From contig CAOKJI010000025.1 in NCBI GenBank assembly GCA_948468495.1, positions 1 through 11,149 of the forward strand: a stretch of DNA of 11,149 bases, given 5' to 3'. Shown here one piece after another: positions 1 through 6,566 of the stretch. The DNA comes from an uncultured Dorea sp. (lineage in GTDB: Bacteria; Bacillota_A; Clostridia; Lachnospirales; Lachnospiraceae). Numbering within the stretch: position 1 is the stretch's first letter; every line of letters starts with the position of its first letter. The notes under the pieces are model-generated. The model had not been told where the DNA came from. It did not search any database and saw only the letters and a program-made list of their open reading frames with translations. The position numbers and the translations under genes are program-made.

Positions 1-42
1 TCTGGGGTAAAGTGGGGCTGCATATTGCTGGAATGAATTTTC

Positions 43-119
43 AAACACGCTCTAGCCCTCTAGAGCGCATTCCATAAAGACATGATTCAGGAGTGAGGGG
101 CGGTTTTTAGAGCGTGTTT
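43..119. repeat. Nested inverted repeats at left edge, possible end of a dispersed element
   Basis: The 12-mer AAACACGCTCTA at 43-54 recurs as its exact reverse complement at 108-119. Inside this, CGCTCTAG (48-55) pairs perfectly with CTAGAGCG (60-67) around a CCCT loop. The left arm can therefore pair with either of two downstream partners. No gene covers the stretch. Three related copies in 80 bp resemble the end of a small mobile or dispersed repeat, or a transcription barrier isolating the pilus operon. No U-run follows the hairpins, so a classical terminator is not supported. The identity as a mobile-element end is inference and I cannot name a family. Confidence 0.45.
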
Positions 120-120
120 T

Positions 121-279
121 CCTTAATGCGGCTCTTTTGCAATTCATTTTCTGGATAAAGGATTGAAAAAAATGGTCAAAAAAATAAAAAACAAGCATTT
201 TTTTTAAAATGGATAGCGGAAGAGATAGTACCGGATTGCTAAGATAAATCTGTAAACTACAGGGAAAGACAGGAAAGGC
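121..279 (+). promoter_or_regulatory. AT-rich leader upstream of the pilus operon
   Basis: This gene-free stretch carries successive A-tracts (about 166-172, 178-184 and 186-191) and an eight-base T-tract (198-205). The spacing is close to a helical turn, which is expected to bend DNA and act like an upstream promoter element. TAAAAT at 205-210 is a fair -10 match, but I see no acceptable -35 box 16-18 bp before it. This is the most plausible place for the operon promoter because no other long untranslated stretch precedes the first gene. The exact promoter cannot be fixed by eye. Confidence 0.3.
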
Positions 280-762
280 GTGATACGGATGACAAAAGGC
301 GGTAATTATATAGGAACGCCGAATGGAATTGTTCTGTGCGTCATGGGGACTGGAAGCGGGACAATCGAAGGTCTTCTGTATCATGGATACAGGGAGGAAG
401 GGATTCCTTTTCGGGGATATGAAGATATTATCAGAATAGCGGAAGACCTTTTCAATGCATTGGGATTTCCATTTATGGGGACTGGCGACAGAGATATACA
501 TGGACGTATACATAGCTGTCAGAAAAAGGAAGGGATGGCAAGAGTCATGAAGGACGATGAGTTATTACAAAAGCATGGCGATATAGGGACCTTTGTCATT
601 CGGGTCCAGCACAGGCAGCATAGCAGCTGGCAAGGCAGGGTTACCTATCTGGAAGAAGATAAAAGCGTGTATTTCCGCTCTGCATTGGAATTGATTAAGA
701 TTATAGACGGTACGCTTGACGAAGCAGAGAAGGGAATCGGAACAGAGAGTGGGAATGAATAG
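280..762 (+). CDS. Conserved protein of unknown function, pilus-locus associated
   Basis: This encodes a 160-aa soluble protein with no signal peptide or membrane segment, so it should be cytoplasmic. The start may be GTG at 280 (AGGA at 271-274, 5-nt spacing) or the in-frame ATG at 289 (AAAGG at 274-278). The N-terminal half is Gly-rich, with two similar turns, VMGTGSG and FMGTGDRD, about 45 residues apart. The C-terminal half contains TFVIRVQHRQHSSWQGRV and then VYFRSALELIKIID, a pattern I associate with a small uncharacterised family in Lachnospiraceae genomes; that recollection was not checked. I recognise no catalytic motif. It leads a tightly packed run of genes, with 12 bp to the next one, which suggests a regulatory or accessory role in the pilus operon. 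That role is a guess. Confidence 0.8.
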   Translation: MIRMTKGGNYIGTPNGIVLCVMGTGSGTIEGLLYHGYREEGIPFRGYEDIIRIAEDLFNALGFPFMGTGDRDIHGRIHSCQKKEGMARVMKDDELLQKHGDIGTFVIRVQHRQHSSWQGRVTYLEEDKSVYFRSALELIKIIDGTLDEAEKGIGTESGNE

Positions 763-774
763 AGAAGGTGCGAT

Positions 775-1356
775 ATGGCAAGTAAAGAATTACGAAAATT
801 GAAGAGAAGGGAATTGCTTAAGATGCTTCTAGTGCAGTGTCAGGAGACAGAGAGGCTGCAGCAGGAGCTATTGGAGATAAGAGGAGAACATGAGGCAATG
901 TCGGAGAGCTATGAACGGCTGAAGATTAAGCTGAATGTAAAAGACGAGCGCCTGAACCGGAAGGACGTGCAGATCAAAGAGCTTCAGAATGAAATGGAAA
1001 GAATGAGGGTATCCAGAGAGATAGAGCTGGAGGACGCAGGATCTATTGCGGAAGCGGCCCTGCGGCTGAACGGAGTGTTTGAGGCGGCCCAGAGGGCTGC
1101 GGAGCAGTATTTGATGAATGTGAGGAATGTGGCTGAGAAGTCTCTGACGACTCAGGAATTGGAAAAAATAGAGGAGAGTCTGGAAGCGGAAAAGAGGATT
1201 CCTATAGAGACGGGGTGGAGAGCCGGAATCCGAAGGAGAAGCAGTTCTTTCGGGGTCAGAACAGGTTCCGGCTATGGGAATAGGGATAAGACAGTAGCAG
1301 GCGGAGATGATGGCCGCAGGGTACTGGCCGCAGTTTCGGGTGAGACTCATGGATAA
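775..1356 (+). CDS. Coiled-coil protein of unknown function
   Basis: This encodes a 193-aa cytoplasmic protein that starts at ATG 775 behind GAAGGTG (764-770). Residues 1-20 are very basic (Lys/Arg-rich). Residues about 20-85 form a long charged heptad-like helix rich in Glu, Leu and Lys, ending in a motif around EIELEDAGSIAEAALRLNG. Residues about 93-145 continue as amphipathic helix. The last 45 residues are Arg/Gly/Ser-rich and do not look helical. Proteins of this build are sometimes labelled DNA repair protein by automatic annotation, but nothing in the sequence supports an enzymatic function. The stop codon lies inside the start of the signal peptidase gene, which suggests translational coupling. 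The odd tail may reflect a frameshift near the A6 run at 1163-1168. A scaffold or assembly role at the membrane is speculation. Confidence 0.8.
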   Translation: MASKELRKLKRRELLKMLLVQCQETERLQQELLEIRGEHEAMSESYERLKIKLNVKDERLNRKDVQIKELQNEMERMRVSREIELEDAGSIAEAALRLNGVFEAAQRAAEQYLMNVRNVAEKSLTTQELEKIEESLEAEKRIPIETGWRAGIRRRSSSFGVRTGSGYGNRDKTVAGGDDGRRVLAAVSGETHG

Positions 1357-1939
1357 GGAGAAGCAGGAGCTTCCGGAGATTCCGTCCATAGAGCTTCTGA
1401 AGGAAGAGCTGGCAAGGGAAGAATCCCGGTACGGATTCCGAAGGACGCTGCTTAGCGCGGCCGGAGTTCTGGTGGTAGCGGCCGCAGTAGCGGCGCTTCT
1501 GGCGACCCGGATGTTTGTACTGATTCAGATTAACGGAAACAGTATGGAGCCGACGCTTAAGGAAGGGGAAATCGTATTCTTACGCCAGACCAAAGAGATT
1601 GAGACCGGAGATGTGATTGGATTTTATTTTGGAGGAAGGATACTTCTGAAACGCGTGATTGGGAACGCGGGAGATTATATAGATATTGATAAAGAAGGCA
1701 ATGTATCTGTCAATGGCACGAAGATTGACGAACCATATCTGGCAGAGAAGAGCCAGGGGAAATGCGAACTGGAATTTCCCTATCAAGTACCAAAGGGGAT
1801 GGTTTTCGTGCTGGGGGATAACAGAGCAATCTCTATCGACAGCCGGATTAAGGCAATCGGATGTGTGCAGGAAGATCAGATAGTTGGAAAGGCAGCATTC
1901 AGGGCGTGGCCGGTGCCGCGCATGGGAATTATGCACTAG
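1349..1939 (+). CDS. lepB: Type I signal peptidase, pilus-locus paralogue
   Basis: This is a membrane-anchored serine protease (S26 family) that removes Sec signal peptides on the outer face of the membrane. From ATG 1349 it is 196 aa. ATG codons at 1307 and 1310 are in frame but have Shine-Dalgarno bases almost touching them, whereas GGGTGAG (1338-1344) precedes 1349. Residues 1-32 are a charged cytoplasmic tail, and about 33-57 form one Ala/Val/Leu-rich membrane helix. The catalytic motifs are intact: NGNSMEPTL with nucleophile Ser65, ILLKRVIGNAGD with general base Lys101, and GDNRAISIDSR at 156-166. The gene overlaps the preceding coiled-coil gene by 8 nt and lies 12 bp before the adhesin. 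Signal peptidases sit in other Gram-positive pilus islands (SipA of streptococci), where some act as assembly factors. Here the Ser/Lys dyad argues for real protease activity. Confidence 0.95.
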   Translation: MDKEKQELPEIPSIELLKEELAREESRYGFRRTLLSAAGVLVVAAAVAALLATRMFVLIQINGNSMEPTLKEGEIVFLRQTKEIETGDVIGFYFGGRILLKRVIGNAGDYIDIDKEGNVSVNGTKIDEPYLAEKSQGKCELEFPYQVPKGMVFVLGDNRAISIDSRIKAIGCVQEDQIVGKAAFRAWPVPRMGIMH

Positions 1940-1951
1940 GAAGGTGAGAAG

Positions 1952-4900
1952 ATGCAGGAACTTGTGAGAGAATATTTAAACGAGTTAGGAAGAAAGCAAA
2001 GGAAACGCAGACGGGTAACCGCCATTGTCGCGGCATTCGTAATGATTGTGGCGGGCGGCGTTATCTGGAGCCTGGTTCAGTCGGGTATTGCAATGACCGG
2101 CGAAGCAAAGTGCGGAATAGAGGAGCACACACATGGAGAAGAGTGCTATACGGACGCGCTGGTATGCGGACAGGAAGAAAGCGAAGGGCATATCCATACA
2201 GAAACATGTTACCAGGCTGAACAGACATTGATATGCGGTCAGGAAGAATCGGAAGAGCATACGCATGATGATTCCTGCTATCAGACGGAAAATGTGCTGG
2301 TGTGCGGACAGGAAGAGGGCGAAGGGCACGTACATACGGACGCTTGCCATGAGAACCAGCTTACCTGCGGTAAGGAAGAACACATTCATACAGATTCCTG
2401 CTTCATTGATTCAGATGCAGATGTGGAAGAGGCTTCCCAGTGGGATGCGCAGTATGAAGGATTCCAGTGGAAAGAGGCCTGGGGCGAGGATTTGGCTGCG
2501 GCGGCCGCTAACCAGATTGGATATCAGGAAAGTACCAAGAACTATACGATTGCCGATGACGGAAGCCACAAAGGCTATTCCCGTTACGGACAGTTTGCAG
2601 GCGACGCATATGCAGACTGGGACGCAGCATTTGTAAACTTCTGCATCCACTATGCTGGACTGGAAGAATCGCAGATGTTCCCGGGTGAGACGGAGACCGG
2701 AAAGTGGTATGAGAAGTTTGTAACGGTAAATGAAGGAAATAATAAAATTTACTTGTCAACACCGGATGGCTACGAGCCGGAGACGGGAGATATCATTTTC
2801 TTAAAGAAGGAAAATGAAGAGACTGAGACACAGATGGGAATCGTTTCTTCCTATGATAAGGAGAAGAATCAGATTAAGGTTATCGAAGGCAACAGCGGCA
2901 ACGAAGTCAGGGAAAATGAATATGCCTTGGACGATTCGCACATTTCAGAATATCTGATGGTAACTGAGATGGAGAAGGCGTATAAAGGAACCCCGGATGA
3001 CGGCGGGGAAAATGCCGGAGACGCAGAACCGGCTGACGGCACAGAGAAAAAAGCCGACGGAACAGAAACGACAGATAAGGCAAATGAGGCTGACAGCGAG
3101 ACGGAGCCGGCAGACGAGTCTGCGAATGAGACGGAGGATACAAAAGAGAAGCAGGAAGAAGCAGAGAATAAGAACTGGGCATATGAAGAGAGCTATGACG
3201 CTGGTCAGGTTGTCATTCATGTGAAAGCGGAAGAGGGCGTAGTACCGGAAGGCGCTGAGTTGTCTGTTACACCGATTGAGAAGAAGGAAGTAACGGATGA
3301 TATGTCCAGGAGGGAAGCAAAGGAAGCGGAAGAGATTAACGCTCAGTATGAGCTGACAGAGAAGAAACTTCAGGAGGAGAGCGAGAAGAAGGAAGAGTCG
3401 TTACAGGGATTCCTGGCATATGATATCTGCTTTGTAGTGGACGGTGAAGAAGTAGAACCGAGCGGCGACGTGAAGGTGACGATGGACTTCAAGGAAGCTG
3501 TGAAGCCAGAAGGAGTGTCGGAGAATGCGACGGTTGTGGTAAATCATCTGAAAGAAGATGTGGATGCGGAAGACGGGGTTGTGGTAGAGGACTTGACGGA
3601 GAAAGAAGATACTACAATTGCTACGTCAGAAGCGGATGCTTCGGTGGAAAAGGTGGAACTGGTAGCGGACGGTTTTTCAACATTTGTAATTACTTGGATA
3701 TATGGAGATGGAGATTGGGAGAAGGCGTATGTAACAATACAGACGGAGTATGTTAATTCTGATGGAAATCCTCTGGTAAATGAAGATGGAAGTAGCTATG
3801 AAGGAAATTTAAACATTACGATTAATAAAGATAGTGTTGTTGATTTGAGAGAAGCAGTTCCTAGTCTGATTACAATCGGAGATGAATATTATGGACGCGT
3901 TGAAATTAGAATGGTTAATTCAAATACGAAGGAGAAGCATAGTGTTGTAAGTGTTAGAACCGAAGGGCGAGAATATGGGGATGTTAAACCTATATTTTGT
4001 GATTCGGCTGGAAATGAGTATTCTTGCGAGGTAATGGATATTTGGCAGGGGAACATTAAATTGCAACTGGTATATGACGGCTCTGGTGGTATAGAAATAG
4101 TGGATGATATTGTCCAAAGTGGCAATATAAAAGTGGAAGGTGGAGATTCAGTAGTAAATCAGCCTTCGTATGAAGGAAAGTCGTTTGGTTACGTATGGTA
4201 TAAACAAATTAATAATGCTTCGTATGAAAGAGTTCAGACAATTATATACGAAAATCAGATGACAAATATTAGTGATGGTGGTAAAACGCTGAATGTTGCG
4301 TTAGATCAGGGAGCATTAAATAGTGAACGGCAATCTGTAAGATATAAAGTTGCACTGGAAATATACGATGATGATGGTAATGTAATTCACTCCGTTGAAT
4401 CGGATCCGTTTTCTGTTACGTATTATGGCGAAGTGCAGAATGGAGGATTTGAACGACCAGTATTAGTACCAGATCCTCAGAACTTTCGTTGGATACCCGA
4501 AGAGGATGTGGATGGCTGGCGTACTACAGCTTCTAATCATGAAATTGAAATTGTATGTCCTACACAAGGGAATAATTATGTCTATGAGAAGTATGGAGAA
4601 AGTGTAATACCTGCTGCAGAAGGCAATCAATTTGCAGAAATAAACGGTCATGAATATCATGGTGCGTTATATCAAGATGTGCTTACAATCAAGGGTATTC
4701 CGTTAAAGTATTATTTTTCTCATAGAGCACGTGCAAATGCTGGCGTAGTCCTTGGTACAAATAAAATATATGTAGTTATAATGCCTACAAGGGTTGCAGA
4801 AGCAGGCGTTGTTGGAGGAGACGGCTCAGTAATAGATACAAGAGATGAAATTCTAAAAGTAGTGGAGAATCCAGGGTCATATGAGGGAACATATGTGCAT

Positions 4901-6433
4901 GAGTATACAACACAGACAGAGTGGATAGATTATCAGGACGATTATACTCCTACGGACAGTTTAACTAGATTTTTCTTCGTCAGTGCAGAAGCTAAAGACC
5001 CAACACAAGGGAATTTTCTGGATAATGTCTGGTTTGGTCAGGATATACCAGTGCCTAGTTCAAATACGTTTAATTTAAGAATTGAGAAAACTGTTACGAA
5101 TTTAGATTATGAAACACTTTCCAAATTAAGAAGCGGATTAAGCTTTAATATTGAAGTGAAGGATTCTAATGGGAAATTTGTTACGGCTCCGGAAGATACT
5201 AATAGAGAATTGCTGGCGGGAAAGGCTGTTACCTTAAATGCAGCTAAAATGAGCTGGCGTCCAAATTCCGATGGGACTTACACAGGTTATTATGATTACA
5301 CAAATAACTATATAACTGGGACATATAAGATTTCTGTAGCTGAAAATGGGAAAGAGTTAGAAGGTTATACAGTAACAGCTACAAGTACAAATAAGGTAAC
5401 CAGTCTTGGGGGAGAAGCGGCAGAAAATAGTGGAAGTACCAATATAAGTGTGAGCAGTAAACAAGCGGTGGAGGTTGAATTTAACAATACGTACACAGTT
5501 GATGAGACTGAGCCGGATGAAGTGAAAGATATTATTTTTACAAAAATCTGGGATGATTTTGAAGATGAATATAAGAAACGGCCAGAAACATTACAGGTAA
5601 AGCTGGTTGGCAGTATAAATGGTGTAGAACTTACACCTGAACAATTAGAAGAACTGAAGATAAATGAAAATTCGTTAACGAAAACAGTTACTGCTGATTC
5701 AGGTTGGAGCTGTACATGGGAGAATATCCCAGTAACTTATGGCAGGGACAAAACTCTTATTAACTGGTCGGTAGAGGAAATGCTTACAAATGATGTTGCG
5801 GCTTCATATACACAAAAACAAGAGTTAAATGAACCGGGAGAATCTGCTTCATTATTAAGTAACGAGGATTCTGATACAGAGAGTAAAGAGAGTGAAAGTA
5901 TTTCCATTACGAATGTTCTGGACGACAACAATTTAAGGAATTGGAGGATGGTGAAACATAGTTCAGGCAGCCGCGAGAAAACATTGGAAGGCGCAGAGTT
6001 TGAATTAAGGAAAAATTCAGAATCAATTCTAGAAGGAAAAGGAGAAGTTATCGCAACGGCTACTTCGGATGCAAATGGAAATATAAGTTGGGCTCCCACA
6101 GATTCGTCGAAGCAATGGGAAGATGTTAAGAAAGGGCTGAACGGAGAATATGTAATCTGTGAAACAAAGGCTCCAGTGGGATATTCTCTTAGCGACACAG
6201 ACTGGAAGATAGAATTTTTGAATGGTATTCCAAATATAAGCGGAACCCAGCCCAATATAGAGAAAGATAAGACAGATGGGATTGTATTCTATATTGGAAA
6301 TACCGCATTGTATTCACTCCCAGAATCCGGCGGTTCCGGTATCTACTGGTATATGTTCGGCGGCATCCTGCTGATGGCAGGCGCAGCGCTGATAACATAT
6401 AAAAAAAGGTGCAGGGAGGTGCTGAAAGGTTAG
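1952..6433 (+). CDS. LPXTG-type giant surface adhesin, probable pilus tip protein
   Basis: This 1,493-aa exported protein starts at ATG 1952 after AAGGTGAG. The domains in order are: a basic N-terminus and hydrophobic segment (22-44); five Cys/His repeats (54-150); an amidase-like domain (about 175-340) that lacks the expected catalytic residues; an acidic Glu/Asp/Thr linker (346-407); a conserved-looking beta domain ending in FSTFVITW (about 415-582); a variable-looking region (583-825); a jelly-roll-like domain opening with NGGFERP and containing GNQFAEING and HRARAN (827-1032); a beta domain (1040-1180); a CnaB domain starting IIFTKIWDD with candidate isopeptide residues Lys1198, Glu1275 and Asn1321; and a SpaA-like domain with Lys1335 and ETKAPVGY (Glu1404). 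It ends with LPESG (1456-1460), a membrane helix and KKR. Size and position before the backbone pilin point to a tip adhesin. The ligand is unknown. Codon use turns AT-rich from about 3720 to 6300. Confidence 0.92.
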   Translation: MQELVREYLNELGRKQRKRRRVTAIVAAFVMIVAGGVIWSLVQSGIAMTGEAKCGIEEHTHGEECYTDALVCGQEESEGHIHTETCYQAEQTLICGQEESEEHTHDDSCYQTENVLVCGQEEGEGHVHTDACHENQLTCGKEEHIHTDSCFIDSDADVEEASQWDAQYEGFQWKEAWGEDLAAAAANQIGYQESTKNYTIADDGSHKGYSRYGQFAGDAYADWDAAFVNFCIHYAGLEESQMFPGETETGKWYEKFVTVNEGNNKIYLSTPDGYEPETGDIIFLKKENEETETQMGIVSSYDKEKNQIKVIEGNSGNEVRENEYALDDSHISEYLMVTEMEKAYKGTPDDGGENAGDAEPADGTEKKADGTETTDKANEADSETEPADESANETEDTKEKQEEAENKNWAYEESYDAGQVVIHVKAEEGVVPEGAELSVTPIEKKEVTDDMSRREAKEAEEINAQYELTEKKLQEESEKKEESLQGFLAYDICFVVDGEEVEPSGDVKVTMDFKEAVKPEGVSENATVVVNHLKEDVDAEDGVVVEDLTEKEDTTIATSEADASVEKVELVADGFSTFVITWIYGDGDWEKAYVTIQTEYVNSDGNPLVNEDGSSYEGNLNITINKDSVVDLREAVPSLITIGDEYYGRVEIRMVNSNTKEKHSVVSVRTEGREYGDVKPIFCDSAGNEYSCEVMDIWQGNIKLQLVYDGSGGIEIVDDIVQSGNIKVEGGDSVVNQPSYEGKSFGYVWYKQINNASYERVQTIIYENQMTNISDGGKTLNVALDQGALNSERQSVRYKVALEIYDDDGNVIHSVESDPFSVTYYGEVQNGGFERPVLVPDPQNFRWIPEEDVDGWRTTASNHEIEIVCPTQGNNYVYEKYGESVIPAAEGNQFAEINGHEYHGALYQDVLTIKGIPLKYYFSHRARANAGVVLGTNKIYVVIMPTRVAEAGVVGGDGSVIDTRDEILKVVENPGSYEGTYVHEYTTQTEWIDYQDDYTPTDSLTRFFFVSAEAKDPTQGNFLDNVWFGQDIPVPSSNTFNLRIEKTVTNLDYETLSKLRSGLSFNIEVKDSNGKFVTAPEDTNRELLAGKAVTLNAAKMSWRPNSDGTYTGYYDYTNNYITGTYKISVAENGKELEGYTVTATSTNKVTSLGGEAAENSGSTNISVSSKQAVEVEFNNTYTVDETEPDEVKDIIFTKIWDDFEDEYKKRPETLQVKLVGSINGVELTPEQLEELKINENSLTKTVTADSGWSCTWENIPVTYGRDKTLINWSVEEMLTNDVAASYTQKQELNEPGESASLLSNEDSDTESKESESISITNVLDDNNLRNWRMVKHSSGSREKTLEGAEFELRKNSESILEGKGEVIATATSDANGNISWAPTDSSKQWEDVKKGLNGEYVICETKAPVGYSLSDTDWKIEFLNGIPNISGTQPNIEKDKTDGIVFYIGNTALYSLPESGGSGIYWYMFGGILLMAGAALITYKKRCREVLKG
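2111..2401 (+). repeat. Five tandem Cys/His-rich repeats in the adhesin
   Basis: Residues 54-150 of the adhesin contain five units of the form CG-x-EE-(x0-3)-H-x-H-x3-C, starting at Cys54, 72, 95, 118 and 139 and ending at Cys65, 86, 109, 132 and 150. The middle units keep an exact 23-residue period and the outer two are shorter. Each unit supplies two Cys and two His, the right set for a zinc-type site or for a disulfide closed across the HxH. The units lie just outside the membrane segment. The DNA copies are diverged at synonymous positions, so the repeats are not freshly amplified. Metal binding is inference. Confidence 0.85.
2474..2971 (+). other. Amidase-like (CHAP or NlpC/P60-like) domain lacking the expected Cys and His
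   Basis: Residues about 175-340 of the adhesin follow the layout of CHAP or NlpC/P60 peptidoglycan amidases. They contain NQIGYQES, RYGQ, a DWxAxFVxFC helix, PETGDIIF and VIEGNSGNEVR. In active relatives the helix reads DWCAxFV and the next strand reads HVGIV. Here these positions are Asp224 (ADWDAAF) and Gln294 (TQMGIV), so both the nucleophile Cys and the base His appear to be missing. Cys231, seven residues later, is not at the nucleophile position. I read this as a non-enzymatic domain kept for binding or spacing. The alignment was made by eye. Confidence 0.6.
3720..6300 (+). other. AT-rich central segment of the adhesin gene
   Basis: From about 3720 the reading frame stays open but codon choice changes. 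Before it, codons ending in G or C dominate (for example around 3440-3520). After it, AT-ending codons such as GTA, AAT, GAT, ATA and TTA dominate until about 6300, where GC-rich codons return at the cell-wall sorting signal. The segment encodes the predicted ligand-binding middle and the CnaB/SpaA domains. This is the pattern expected if the exposed middle has been exchanged by recombination between conserved ends. The boundaries are estimated by eye to within tens of bases. Confidence 0.55.
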
Positions 6434-6437
6434 AAGT

Positions 6438-6476
6438 ATGAAGAAACTTTTTGGCGGTTCTCGTACCGCAAAATGA
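6438..6476 (+). other. Possible 12-codon leader ORF before the pilin gene
   Basis: ATG at 6438 is preceded by AAAGG (6425-6429) at usable spacing and opens a 12-codon frame reading MKKLFGGSRTAK that ends at TGA 6474-6476. The first 12 bases, ATGAAGAAACTT, are identical to the first 12 of the pilin gene at 6567, and both starts are in the same frame. It may be a leader peptide read upstream of the hairpins that begin at 6477, or a decayed copy of the pilin start. Translation is not demonstrated. Confidence 0.25.
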
Positions 6477-6545
6477 GTGCGTGACGAGCACGAAAAATGT
6501 AACCTGTGTGCCACACGCACACAAAACAAATATGGTAAAACCATA
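6477..6545 (+). promoter_or_regulatory. Structured untranslated leader with alternative hairpins before the major pilin
   Basis: Three pairings are visible. GTGCGTG (6477-6483) pairs with CACGCAC (6514-6520). TGTGTGC (6505-6511) pairs with GCACACA (6517-6523), 7 bp around a 5-nt loop. TATGGT (6531-6536) pairs with ACCATA (6540-6545). The first two share bases 6517-6520 and exclude one another. No U-run follows any stem, so this is not an intrinsic terminator. A role in transcript processing, stability or translation of the pilin is plausible, because the pilin start site lies 22 nt downstream of the last stem. Confidence 0.4.
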
Positions 6546-6566
6546 AATAGGAAAAGGAGAGATAAT

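Noticed and set aside
52..513. 153-codon open frame on the - strand at the left edge
   Set aside because: It overlaps the + strand gene at 280-762, has no recognisable domain and no clear ribosome-binding site, and its composition (Ser, Phe, Pro, His-rich) is that of an antisense shadow.
1307..1348. Signal peptidase start at ATG 1307 or 1310
   Set aside because: The GGAG bases almost touch these codons and the extra residues overlap the upstream gene further. ATG 1349 gives a normal short cytoplasmic tail.
2111..2401. CRISPR array or DNA-level tandem repeat
   Set aside because: The periodicity is in the protein. The DNA units differ at many positions and there are no spacer-like unique segments between identical repeats.
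5737..6255. 172-codon open frame on the - strand inside the adhesin
   Set aside because: It lies wholly within the adhesin coding sequence. Its Ser/Phe-rich translation mirrors the antisense of Glu/Lys/Asn-rich codons.
6477..6566. Pilin start at GTG 6477, which would add 30 residues
   Set aside because: The added residues are charged and Cys-containing, would precede an otherwise perfect signal peptide, and lack a Shine-Dalgarno sequence, whereas ATG 6567 has AGGAGA at ideal spacing.
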